Of a DNA stretch of 46,729 nucleotides, positions 8,950 to 16,666 are shown piece by piece. This DNA is from Paraburkholderia sp. C35. Lineage in GTDB: Bacteria > Pseudomonadota > Gammaproteobacteria > Burkholderiales > Burkholderiaceae. The notes beneath the pieces are model-generated. The model was given only the letters and a program-made list of their open reading frames with translations, made no database searches and was not told where the DNA came from. Each line of letters starts with the position of its first letter. Positions within the stretch are counted from its first letter, which is position 1. The translations under genes and the position numbers were made by a program. The stretch lies in assembly GCF_003121405.1 (NCBI RefSeq), contig NZ_QBUY01000068.1, positions 1-46,729 of the forward strand, read 5' to 3'.

Positions 8950-10778
8950 TGCGCCCCGGACTCACCTTCAAGCTCTCGGTGCTGCTGGCGCTGATCGGCG
9001 TGCTCGCGTCGGGCACGACCGGGTATTACGCGTATCGCGCGAACCGGACCATGCTGGTGCACGAAGCGGAGCGCAGCCTGCTGACGTCGACAGAACTGCT
9101 CGGGCAGCGCTTTACGATGGCGATCACCGACATTGCCGCCGATGCGCTGGTGCTGTCGACCATGCCGTCGGCGGCTGCCATCGCGGCGGGCGACAACGGC
9201 GCCGCGCCCGACAACTCGCCGCGCGACCGGCTCGCGCAGGTGTTCGCGAGCTTTATCGTGCAGCATCCCGAGTATCTGCAGGTACGGCTGATCGCGCGCA
9301 ATCACTACGGGCTGGAGCTGATCCGGCTCGACCGCGAATCGGGCGGCGCAGTGCGCGTGCGGGACGATGCCTTGCAGGAGAAAGGCCAGTTCGCCTATGT
9401 ATTCGATACGCTCGCGCTGCAGCCGGGCCGCGTCTACATCTCGCCGATTGCCGTCAACCACGAACATGGCGCGCACGCCGCCGAGGGCAAACCGACCTTG
9501 CGGATCGGCACGCCCATCGCCGATGCGCGCGGTGACGTGGTCGGCGTGATCGTCATCGATGTCGATCTGGCTGCGCTGCTGCGCCTCTCTCAAGCCGATC
9601 TGCCGACCGACTATCAGGTCTTCCTCGCCAACGAGTGGGGCGATTTTCTCGTGCATCCCGACCCGGCCGCCACCTTCGGTTTCGACAAGGGCCGGCGCGT
9701 GTTCATGCAGGACAGCTTCGCGGCGACCCGGCCGCTGTTCGAGCAGTCGACGCAGCCCGTGCTGCTGAACGGTCTGTCGCAACCGAAGGAAGCCGCGGGC
9801 CATGTGTACGCGTTCGTGCGCAGGCCGTTCGGTGAATCGCAGGGTAACCGCTTCATCGTGATCGGCCTTGCGAAGCCGCTGCACGACGTGCTGGTCGGCG
9901 CGAACATGCTCGGCGACAGCATCGTGCGGATGGTGCTGATTTTCAGCGGTTTTGCGATCCTGCTCGCCATTCTGTTCGCGCGCGCGTTGACGCGTCCGCT
10001 GCATCTGCTCGCCGATGCCGCCACGCATTTCTTCGCCGAACATACGATGGATGCGTTGCCGCTCAAACGCACCGATGAAATCGGCGTGCTCGCGCGCTGC
10101 TTCGACCGGATGCGCCGCGAGATCCGCGTGCAGATGGACGAGTTGCACAGCAAGCAGCACGAACTCGTGCATCTCGCGAGCCACGACGGGCTGACGGGGC
10201 TGCCCAACCGCATGCTCTTCATGCAGAAGCTGCAGGAAGCGATCGACAGTGCGCGCAAGCATGGTGAGCGGCTCGCGGTGCTGTTCATCGACCTGAACCG
10301 CTTCAAGCAGATCAACGACCAGTTCGGCCATTCCGTCGGCGACGATGTGCTCGCCGTGGTCGCGCGGCGCCTGCAGCATGTGCTGTACACGGGCGACGTG
10401 GTCGCGCGGCTGGGCGGCGACGAATTCATCGTGCTGGTGCGTGGCGAGCGTTCCGCCGACGCCGCGCCCGCGATTGCCGCGCGCATCGTGCGCACGCTCG
10501 ACGACGAGCTGACCATCGGCGAACAGACGATGGCCGTGGGCGCGAGCATCGGCATCAGCCATTTCCCCGCCGACGGCGATTCCGCCGAAACGCTGCTGCT
10601 CAACGCGGACGCTGCCATGTACGCGGCAAAATCGGGTGGCAGTTCGGGCGCGTGGCTGTCGTATCGCGAGCTGATCGAAATGCAGCGCGTGCGGGCCGAG
10701 CGCGACCGGCAGCGCAAAGCCGCCCGTGAAGCCGAAAAAGACGAACCCGCCGCCGACGGCGCCGACGTGATCGCATAA
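8946..10778 (+). CDS. Membrane diguanylate cyclase with periplasmic sensor, HAMP and GGDEF domains
   Basis: This 610-residue protein is predicted to make c-di-GMP in response to a periplasmic input. TM1 spans about residues 8-27, then a roughly 290-residue periplasmic region of double-Cache character (it contains VGVIVIDVDLAALL), TM2 at about 325-345, a HAMP linker (LTRPLHLLADA) and a GGDEF domain. The active-site motif GGDEF is intact at residues 490-494. The inhibitory RxxD site expected five residues before it reads YTGD, so product feedback at that site is probably absent. There is no EAL domain, unlike MbaA. Its start overlaps the binding-protein gene, and the open frame upstream of 8946 is only the shadow of that gene. 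Confidence 0.92.
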   Translation: MMRPGLTFKLSVLLALIGVLASGTTGYYAYRANRTMLVHEAERSLLTSTELLGQRFTMAITDIAADALVLSTMPSAAAIAAGDNGAAPDNSPRDRLAQVFASFIVQHPEYLQVRLIARNHYGLELIRLDRESGGAVRVRDDALQEKGQFAYVFDTLALQPGRVYISPIAVNHEHGAHAAEGKPTLRIGTPIADARGDVVGVIVIDVDLAALLRLSQADLPTDYQVFLANEWGDFLVHPDPAATFGFDKGRRVFMQDSFAATRPLFEQSTQPVLLNGLSQPKEAAGHVYAFVRRPFGESQGNRFIVIGLAKPLHDVLVGANMLGDSIVRMVLIFSGFAILLAILFARALTRPLHLLADAATHFFAEHTMDALPLKRTDEIGVLARCFDRMRREIRVQMDELHSKQHELVHLASHDGLTGLPNRMLFMQKLQEAIDSARKHGERLAVLFIDLNRFKQINDQFGHSVGDDVLAVVARRLQHVLYTGDVVARLGGDEFIVLVRGERSADAAPAIAARIVRTLDDELTIGEQTMAVGASIGISHFPADGDSAETLLLNADAAMYAAKSGGSSGAWLSYRELIEMQRVRAERDRQRKAAREAEKDEPAADGADVIA

Positions 10779-10813
10779 GACGGCACGACAGCTTCAGGAC
10801 ATCTCTCGACCCG

Positions 10814-10830
10814 CGGCACGGTTCTTGCAA
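10814..10830 (+). promoter_or_regulatory. Sigma-54 (RpoN) type -24/-12 promoter
   Basis: The sequence CGGCACGGTTCTTGCAA matches the consensus TGGCACR-N4-TTGCW at every invariant position: GG at 10815-10816 and GC at 10827-10828, separated by the required ten bases. Transcription would begin near 10840. That is about 25 bases before the ATG of the small membrane protein at 10865 and just ahead of its AAAGGAG site, which fits well. No activator binding site was identified. Confidence 0.7.
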
Positions 10831-10864
10831 AAACCTTGCACGTCGAAGCGGAAAGGAGAATCCG

Positions 10865-11038
10865 ATGACCTTGGCCATTTACCTGATCGGCTGGCTGATT
10901 TTTATTGGCGGCGTGGCATGGGCGCTTGTCAGCATGCACGTCGCGCAGCATTACGTCGCGATTGTCGCCGTTATCCTGCTCGGAATCGGTGTCGTCACGG
11001 GCGCGACGCGCACGCGTGGCCGCGACCGTTCGTCATAG
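10865..11038 (+). CDS. Small two-helix membrane protein, 57 residues
   Basis: The gene encodes 57 residues: TM1 at about 3-23 (LAIYLIGWLIFIGGVAWALV), a short HVAQHY loop, TM2 at about 30-46 (VAIVAVILLGIGVVTG) and a basic Thr/Arg-rich tail (TRTRGRDRSS). With the positive tail in the cytoplasm, both ends would be cytoplasmic. It is supported by a strong AAAGGAG ribosome site six bases before the ATG and a sigma-54-type promoter at the right distance. I do not recognise a family or function. It sits 86 bases after the diguanylate cyclase gene but appears to have its own promoter. Confidence 0.75.
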   Translation: MTLAIYLIGWLIFIGGVAWALVSMHVAQHYVAIVAVILLGIGVVTGATRTRGRDRSS

Positions 11039-11231
11039 TTTTTTCGGGTTTTTCGTGTCGTGGCAATTCGCTCGCGAGGCCACGGCAGCAGGCGTTTTGC
11101 GCCTGTCGCCGTGACCCGCCGTGACATATTCCGACATAGTTTTTGAACTGACTTCGCGGGTCCGTTCTTCTACGATTCATCCGTCGCCACACTGCATCTG
11201 CGAAGTGGCCCGAACCGTGCAGGACACTGCC

Positions 11232-12290
11232 GTGAAAACCCGCTCGCCCATCTTCTCTTCGTTGTCTGGTCTGTTGAATCGTTCGTCGGCTTCGGCTGCA
11301 CGTGGTATTTCGCGGCGCGTGGCGCTGACGGCGGCAGCGACGCTGATCGGTGCGAGTGCGTCGCTCGTGAGCGTGCCGGCGTTTGCGGGCTGGTACGGTC
11401 ACGGCACCGCCTACACGTCGCGCGGCGAATACAACGGCGCACACGGCGGTTACTGCAGCGGCGGCACCTGCAATCACGCGGGCGCCGTGGCGGGCCCGTA
11501 CGGCGGCATCGCGAGCAACTCGGGCAGCGTCACGCGCACGGCGCCCGGCCAGTTCTCGAACACGGGTACGGCCTACGGCCCGAACGGCCGCTCGGTCCAG
11601 CATTCGGGCGATACCAGCTGCGCTAGTGGCACCTGCTCGCATACCGGCTCGATGACCGGCTCTGATGGCAAGACGGCCTCGACATCCGGTCAAGTGACGC
11701 GCAACGGCGCCGGGCAGTACTCGTCGTCGGGTACGGTGACGGGTGGCAACGGCAATAGCTACAACCACTCGGCATCGACGAATTGCGCAGGCTGGACCTG
11801 CTCGCGTTCAGGCACGGTGACGGGCAGCAACGGCGGCACGGTCCCGCATTCGGGCAGCGCGACCAGCGTCGCGCCGGGCGTGGTGGTCACGTCGGGCAGC
11901 GCGCCGGGCACGCACGGCAACACGGTGACGACGAGCGGCACTGTCGTGCACGGCGGCGTGGTCGCGACGGGCGGCACGACGGTGGTAACGGGTACGACTA
12001 CCGTCGGTGCGGCAGTTGTCGTGCCGCCGCCGGTGGTGGTCCCGCCGCCTGCGACGGCCGTCGTGGTGGCAGCGCCAGTTCCCGCACCGGTAGTCGTGAC
12101 TCCGCCGCCCCCGCCGCCCGCTGTGGTGGTCGCACCGGCTCCCGTCGTCGTGCCGCCGCCCGCACGTGTCGTGGTGATGGCTCCGCCGCCGCCTCCGCAT
12201 GTCGTGTACGTCGCGCCGAAGCCGCGCCCCGTGATCTTTGTGCCGGGCCACTGGATTGGCCGCGGGTGGATCCCGGCACACTGGGCCTGA
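11232..12290 (+). CDS. Exported Gly/Ser/Thr repeat protein with Pro/Val-rich C-terminal region
   Basis: This 352-residue protein starts at a GTG with AGGA seven bases upstream and has an N-terminal signal peptide (SRRVALTAAATLIG to AFA, residue 52). Residues 71-235 are three tandem repeats of exactly 55 residues, each opening with a C-x4-C pair (Cys75/80, 130/135, 185/190) followed by a Gly/Ser/Thr-rich run with T-R-x-x-x-G-Q and G-x-x-G-N turns. Residues about 260-335 are a Pro/Val-rich linker (VVVPPP, PPPPPP). The end, VPGHWIGRGWIPAHWA, resembles the GHW/W-rich endings of Burkholderia YXWxxGHW proteins. It is likely periplasmic or surface-located and structural. No enzymatic motif is seen. 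Confidence 0.85.
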   Translation: MKTRSPIFSSLSGLLNRSSASAARGISRRVALTAAATLIGASASLVSVPAFAGWYGHGTAYTSRGEYNGAHGGYCSGGTCNHAGAVAGPYGGIASNSGSVTRTAPGQFSNTGTAYGPNGRSVQHSGDTSCASGTCSHTGSMTGSDGKTASTSGQVTRNGAGQYSSSGTVTGGNGNSYNHSASTNCAGWTCSRSGTVTGSNGGTVPHSGSATSVAPGVVVTSGSAPGTHGNTVTTSGTVVHGGVVATGGTTVVTGTTTVGAAVVVPPPVVVPPPATAVVVAAPVPAPVVVTPPPPPPAVVVAPAPVVVPPPARVVVMAPPPPPHVVYVAPKPRPVIFVPGHWIGRGWIPAHWA

Positions 12291-12308
12291 GTTGCAACCG
12301 CAGATGCA

Positions 12309-12345
12309 AAAACACAAACGGCGCTTTACGCGCCGTTTGTGTTTT
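12309..12345. terminator. Bidirectional rho-independent terminator
   Basis: A perfect 15-bp stem (12309-12323 with 12331-12345) with a seven-base loop (CTTTACG) has A's on the left and T's on the right of a GC-rich core (CAAACGGCG). It therefore gives a U tract on both strands. It serves the repeat-protein gene from the left and the acyltransferase gene from the right, which end 19 and 29 bases away. Confidence 0.93.
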
Positions 12346-12373
12346 CAGTGCGGTTTCAGTGCCAGGCGATAGA

Positions 12374-13567
12374 TCAACCTGGCGTCATGCCCGGTCCAAC
12401 CGAAACGGACGGATCGACGGCCCCGGTCCCTGCGGCCACGCTTGCCGGTGCAAGCGCCTTGCTGCGGAAGCGCGAACGAATGCGGCGGCGCATCGGCTCT
12501 TCGAAGTACGTGAACACGACGACGCTAAAGAGCAGCGTGAAGACCAGCGGAATCCAGCCGTTGTTCGCGCGAAAACCCGCGAGCCACGCGAGATACGCGA
12601 TCGGCACATGAATCAGGAACAGCGCGTAGCTCGCTTCGCCGAAGCGCACCAGCCAGCGCTGATTCAACACACCGAACACAGGACGTTCGAGCAACGCGAG
12701 GCCGAGAATCAGCGTCGCGAAGAACGGGCTTTGCGGATAGAACACGGGCGTGGTCGGTTGCCACAGCGCGAGGATGATCAGCGCGACGACGGAACCCGCC
12801 ACCAGTGCCATGCCGCGTTTGTGCATCGACACGCCGCGTGCGCGCAAGCCCTGAAACGCGAGTGCTGCGCCGATGCCGAGCATGAACTCGGCGATCCGGC
12901 AGATCGGCAGCGTGCCCGCCAGAAAGTGACTGCGCGAAATCGGCAACGCGACCATGAAGAACTCGATCATCAAGCCCTGCGCGATCCAGACACCGATCAG
13001 CGTGATGACGAGCGTCTTCGCGCGCATCTTCACGAAGCGCGCGAGGATCAGCGGGAAGAGGGCATAGAAGAACGCCTCGCACGACACGCTCGATGCCGGC
13101 CCGTTCCATGGCTGGTTGATCGCGGCGAACGGAAACCAGGCCGTGATCAGCAGCACCTGAGCGACGAAGCTCACCACCAGCGACAGATTGACCGCCGACT
13201 TCAGCGCGAACCACTTGAGCATCAGCACTTCGTTGTGCGAGATGACGAGATACGCCGTCGTGATCGATGCGATGGCCAGCGCGAACAGGATGTTCGGATA
13301 GATGCGCGCCACGCGCGCGACGTAGAAGTTGTGCGGGCTTTGGGTCGCGAGTTCGTCGCGATACGTGTAGGTGAGAATGAAGCCGGACAGCACGAAGAAC
13401 AGCGAGACGGCTGAGCGCCCGCCATCGACGAAATTGAAGAACGACTCAGGCGTGTTGAGCAGCTCGAGTTCCCGGTAGTGCGACAGGACAACGGTCAGCG
13501 CGGCGAGAAAACGTATGCTCGTCAGCGCAGGAACGATACCGTTCGCCTGGATGGTCGTCGCTCGCAT
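12374..13567 (-). CDS. Acyltransferase 3 family membrane protein
   Basis: The 397-residue integral membrane protein belongs to the acyltransferase-3 (OafA/NodX-like) family, which transfers acyl groups to sugars of surface polysaccharides or secreted glycans. Seen are the N-terminal LTSIRFLAALTVVLSHY with the catalytic His, the FVLSGFILTYTYRDE segment with the conserved Ser-Gly-Phe, and about ten hydrophobic helices. The start at 13567 is preferred because it has a GAGAG site and begins just before the family's first helix; the frame is open to 13747 without support. It stands alone, divergent from the beta-glucosidase operon, so the acceptor is unknown. Confidence 0.88.
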   Translation of the reverse strand: MRATTIQANGIVPALTSIRFLAALTVVLSHYRELELLNTPESFFNFVDGGRSAVSLFFVLSGFILTYTYRDELATQSPHNFYVARVARIYPNILFALAIASITTAYLVISHNEVLMLKWFALKSAVNLSLVVSFVAQVLLITAWFPFAAINQPWNGPASSVSCEAFFYALFPLILARFVKMRAKTLVITLIGVWIAQGLMIEFFMVALPISRSHFLAGTLPICRIAEFMLGIGAALAFQGLRARGVSMHKRGMALVAGSVVALIILALWQPTTPVFYPQSPFFATLILGLALLERPVFGVLNQRWLVRFGEASYALFLIHVPIAYLAWLAGFRANNGWIPLVFTLLFSVVVFTYFEEPMRRRIRSRFRSKALAPASVAAGTGAVDPSVSVGPGMTPG

Positions 13568-13783
13568 TGGACTCTCATCTGAATGGGATGCGCCACGTGT
13601 TTCCGCATCGACGAGATTCAGTGTAACGGTCCACCCATGCCTTCTTCCCAGCCGGGCGCCCAGGTGTCGGAAAACACCGAGACATTGGCCGAGCGACCCT
13701 CGGTGCGCGTTGCGTATGCACAGCGGATAGGCATCGCGGCAAGCCAACCGTCAGCGCCGCGTCATGCCGCGTGCATGTTGATT

Positions 13784-13802
13784 TCGGACAGCCTCTGTCC
13801 GA
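13784..13802. promoter_or_regulatory. Perfect 8+8 inverted repeat, candidate operator
   Basis: TCGGACAG and CTGTCCGA are perfect inverted copies around CCT. The element lies in the divergent region between the acyltransferase and beta-glucosidase genes, 59 bases upstream of the LacI-type operator. It could be a second regulator's site. No U tract follows on either strand, so a terminator is unlikely. Confidence 0.4.
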
Positions 13803-13842
13803 TCCAGACAAACCCTGATTGCTGCGTCAAAAGCGCCACTGC

Positions 13843-13874
13843 TATCGTGCGCAGGTCATGTGGAAGCGCTTCCA
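13843..13874 (+). promoter_or_regulatory. Beta-glucosidase operon promoter with LacI-type operator
   Basis: TGGAAGCGCTTCCA at 13861-13874 is a perfect 14-bp palindrome with the central CG-containing core typical of LacI/GalR operators. A plausible -10 (TATCGT, 13843-13848) with a -35-like TTGCTG 18 bases upstream would place the operator just after the transcription start, a classical repression position. A second candidate promoter (TTGACC with TATCCA, 17-base spacer, about 13889-13917) lies downstream of the operator. The cognate repressor is most simply the LacI-family protein encoded at the end of the operon. Confidence 0.8.
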
Positions 13875-13941
13875 CTTTGCTTCCAGCCGTTGACCGATTC
13901 GTTTCAAACACGTATCCAGACATTCAGCGAGGGGAGGTTCC

Positions 13942-15333
13942 GTGGCATACGATGCAGTGGCACCCGGCAGCAGTCAGCAGAGCGATCCGTTCACGCCGCC
14001 GTCCGATTCCGTACTCTGGCGCAAGGACTTTCTGCTTGGCGCGGCGACGGCTTCGTATCAGATCGAAGGGGCCGTCAGCGAAGACGGCCGCCTGCCGTCC
14101 ATCTGGGACACCTTCTCGGCGACGCCCGGCAAGGTGCTGGCGGGCGACACGGGCGCCGTGGCCTGCGATCACTATCACCGCTGGGAAGGCGATCTCGATC
14201 TGCTGTCGCGGCTGAATTTCGAGGCGTACCGGATGTCGGTCGCATGGCCGCGCGTGATGGACGAAGCGGGCCGCCCGAACCGCAAGGGTCTCGATTTCTA
14301 CAAGCGGCTGCTCGGCAAGCTCAAGGAAAAGGGGCTGCAGACCTTCGTCACGCTGTATCACTGGGACTTGCCGCAGCATCTCGAAGATCGCGGCGGCTGG
14401 CTCAATCGCGAGACGGCGTACCGCTTCGCCGATTACGCGGACCTGATGAGCCGCGAACTGTCGGGTCACGTCGATGCGTGGATGACGCTCAACGAGCCGT
14501 GGTGCTCGGCGTTCCTCGGCTACGGCAATGGCCATCATGCGCCGGGCCTCGCGAACCTGCGCTACGCGACGCAGGCGATGCATCATCTGCTGCTCGCGCA
14601 TGGTCTCGGCACCCAGGCGTTGCGCGCGAACGATCCGTCGTCGATGAAAGGCATCGTCGCGAATGTCGGGCGCGGCACGGGCGAGACATCGAGCGCCGCG
14701 GACCAGCGCGCCGCGCATCTGTTCGAGGTGCAGCACAACGCGTGGATTCTCGATCCGTTGCTGAAAGGCGAGTATCCCTCCGATCTGTGGGAACTGTGGC
14801 CGGGCGCCGAGCCGCTCGTGCTCGAAGGCGACCTGCAGACCATCGCCGCGCCGCTGGACTTCCTCGGCATCAACTATTATTTCCGCACCAATGTGAAGAG
14901 CGACGGCGCGCATGGTTTCATCGAGTCGCCGCTGCCGGATGTCGAGCGCACGCAGATGGGCTGGGAAGTCTCTCCGGATGGCCTGCGCGATCTGCTGACG
15001 GGCTTTCACGGCACGTATGCGAACCTGCCGCCCATCTATATCACCGAGAACGGCATGGCCTCGGATGACAAGGTGCACAACGGTGCCGTCGAAGATCCGC
15101 AGCGCATCACGTTCCTCAAACGCCATCTCGCGGCGGTCGATCAGGCCGTGAAGCAGGGCGTCGATATTCGCGGCTACTTCGTGTGGTCGCTGCTCGATAA
15201 TTTCGAATGGGCGTATGGCTATGAGCGGCGCTTCGGCGTCGTGCACGTCGATTACGGCACGCAGCAGCGCACCGTCAAGCGCAGTGGAGAACTGATCGCG
15301 AAGTTCATCGAGGCACGCAAAACGAAGCGCTGA
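13942..15333 (+). CDS. GH1 beta-glucosidase, cytoplasmic
   Basis: The 463-residue enzyme is a glycoside hydrolase family 1 beta-glucosidase of normal length. Catalytic residues are visible: acid/base Glu185 in TLNEPW and nucleophile Glu369 in YITENG. The N-terminal FLLGAATASYQIEGA and the C-terminal DNFEWAYGYERRFG substrate-binding segments are also present. There is no signal peptide, so it cleaves imported oligosaccharides in the cytoplasm. Translation starts at a GTG after a GAGGGGAGG site. It is the first gene of the sugar operon. Cellobiose or another beta-glucoside is the likely substrate, but specificity within GH1 cannot be fixed from sequence alone. Confidence 0.95.
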   Translation: MAYDAVAPGSSQQSDPFTPPSDSVLWRKDFLLGAATASYQIEGAVSEDGRLPSIWDTFSATPGKVLAGDTGAVACDHYHRWEGDLDLLSRLNFEAYRMSVAWPRVMDEAGRPNRKGLDFYKRLLGKLKEKGLQTFVTLYHWDLPQHLEDRGGWLNRETAYRFADYADLMSRELSGHVDAWMTLNEPWCSAFLGYGNGHHAPGLANLRYATQAMHHLLLAHGLGTQALRANDPSSMKGIVANVGRGTGETSSAADQRAAHLFEVQHNAWILDPLLKGEYPSDLWELWPGAEPLVLEGDLQTIAAPLDFLGINYYFRTNVKSDGAHGFIESPLPDVERTQMGWEVSPDGLRDLLTGFHGTYANLPPIYITENGMASDDKVHNGAVEDPQRITFLKRHLAAVDQAVKQGVDIRGYFVWSLLDNFEWAYGYERRFGVVHVDYGTQQRTVKRSGELIAKFIEARKTKR

Positions 15334-15336
15334 TGC

Positions 15337-15405
15337 ATCGGCGCCGATACGCAGTCACAACAAGCTGATAAGCAGTCGACCTGATAAATCGGGCATCGTG
15401 CCCGA
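15337..15405 (+). promoter_or_regulatory. Intercistronic hairpins before the ABC binding-protein gene
   Basis: Two inverted repeats occupy the 82-base gap. ATCGGCGCCGAT (15337-15348) is a perfect palindrome just after the beta-glucosidase stop. TCGGGCA/TGCCCGA (15389-15395 with 15399-15405, three-base loop) abuts the AAGGAG ribosome site of the next gene. Such stems often protect the downstream message and raise binding-protein levels over those of the other operon products. That role is inferred. Confidence 0.55.
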
Positions 15406-15415
15406 AGGAGACGGA

Positions 15416-16660
15416 ATGAACAGCAGAAAACAGTGGGCGTTGAAAAGCGGTATCGCATTGGCATTGGCCATCACGGGCATCGTCGCGCATGCCGAGCCGT
15501 TGAAGGCCAATGTGATTCACTGGTGGACCTCGGGTGGCGAATCGGCGGCGATCCGCCAGTTCGCCGACGCGTACAACCAGGCGGGCGGCCAGTGGGTCGA
15601 CAACGCCGTGGCGGGTGCGGACCAGGCGCGTGCGACCGCGATCAACCGCATTGTCGGCGGCGATCCGCCCACGGCTGCGCAGTTCAATACGTCGAAGCAG
15701 TTTCACGACCTGATCGATCAGGGCCTGCTCAACAACGTCGATAGCGTCGCCAGCAAGGAGAACTGGGCCGCGATCTTTCCGCAATCGATTATCGACAGCA
15801 TCAAGGTCAATGGTCACTACTACGCAGCACCTGTCGATATCCACATGCCCGCGTGGTTCTTCTATTCGAAGCCGGTGTTTGCGAAGGCGGGCATTGACGG
15901 CGATCCGAAGAGCTTCGATGAATTCGTCACCGATCTCGACAAGCTGAAGAAGGCGGGCGTCATTCCGCTCGCGCTCGGTGGTCAGCCGTGGCAGGAGAAG
16001 ATTACGTTCGACGCCGTGTTCGCCGATGTCGGTGGCCCGGATCTGTATCTGAAGATCTATCGCGACCGCGACCAGAACGCAGTGAATTCCGCTGCCTTCA
16101 AGAAGGTGCTGGCATCGTTCAAGAAGCTGCATGATTACGTCGATCCCGGTTCGCCGGGCCGCAACTGGAACGACGCAACGGCGCTCGTGATCTCCGGCAA
16201 GGCCGGCGTGCAGATCATGGGCGACTGGGCGAAGGGCGAGTTCTCGGCGGCAAAGCAGGCGCCCGGCAAGGACTTCGGCTGCTTCCCCGGCTGCGGTCCG
16301 CATTCGCCGTATCTCGTAGCAGGCGACGTGTTCGTGTTCCCGAAGACGGACAACGCGACTGCGATCAAGGCGCAGAATCTGCTCGCGACCGTGATGACGT
16401 CACCGCAGGCGCAGGTTGCGTTCAGCGCGAAGAAAGGCTCGATCCCCATTCGGCCCGACGTCGATGTGAATCAACTGGACATGTGCGCGAAAGAGGGCAT
16501 TGCGATCATGAAAGACAAATCGCGTCAGTTGCCGAACCCTGAAATGCTGCTGTCGCCCGACATGCAGGGCGCGTTGACGGACGTCATCACGAACTTCTGG
16601 AACAAGAACCAGTCGGTCGACGATGCGCAAAAGGCCTTTGCCAGCGCCTTGAAGGGTTGA
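15416..16660 (+). CDS. Sugar ABC transporter substrate-binding protein
   Basis: This 414-residue family-1 extracellular binding protein delivers a sugar to the permeases encoded next. It has a Sec signal (LKSGIALALAITGIVAHA), a mature N-terminus with VIHWWTSGGESAAIRQFADAY, as in glucose/beta-glucoside binding proteins of the GtsA type, and a WNDATALVISGKAGVQIMGDW segment typical of the C-lobe. Two cysteines near GCFPGCG may form a disulfide. The AAGGAG site is six bases before the ATG at 15416. It is predicted to bind the substrate of the co-encoded beta-glucosidase. Confidence 0.92.
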   Translation: MNSRKQWALKSGIALALAITGIVAHAEPLKANVIHWWTSGGESAAIRQFADAYNQAGGQWVDNAVAGADQARATAINRIVGGDPPTAAQFNTSKQFHDLIDQGLLNNVDSVASKENWAAIFPQSIIDSIKVNGHYYAAPVDIHMPAWFFYSKPVFAKAGIDGDPKSFDEFVTDLDKLKKAGVIPLALGGQPWQEKITFDAVFADVGGPDLYLKIYRDRDQNAVNSAAFKKVLASFKKLHDYVDPGSPGRNWNDATALVISGKAGVQIMGDWAKGEFSAAKQAPGKDFGCFPGCGPHSPYLVAGDVFVFPKTDNATAIKAQNLLATVMTSPQAQVAFSAKKGSIPIRPDVDVNQLDMCAKEGIAIMKDKSRQLPNPEMLLSPDMQGALTDVITNFWNKNQSVDDAQKAFASALKG

Positions 16661-16666
16661 CGCACG

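Noticed and set aside
8760..10562. Long minus-strand open frame opposite the diguanylate cyclase gene
   Set aside because: Antisense shadow with His/Arg-rich low-information sequence.
11061..11075. Second sigma-54-like match before the repeat-protein gene
   Set aside because: GG and GC spacing is right, but the -12 element reads TCGC instead of TTGC and the leader would be long.
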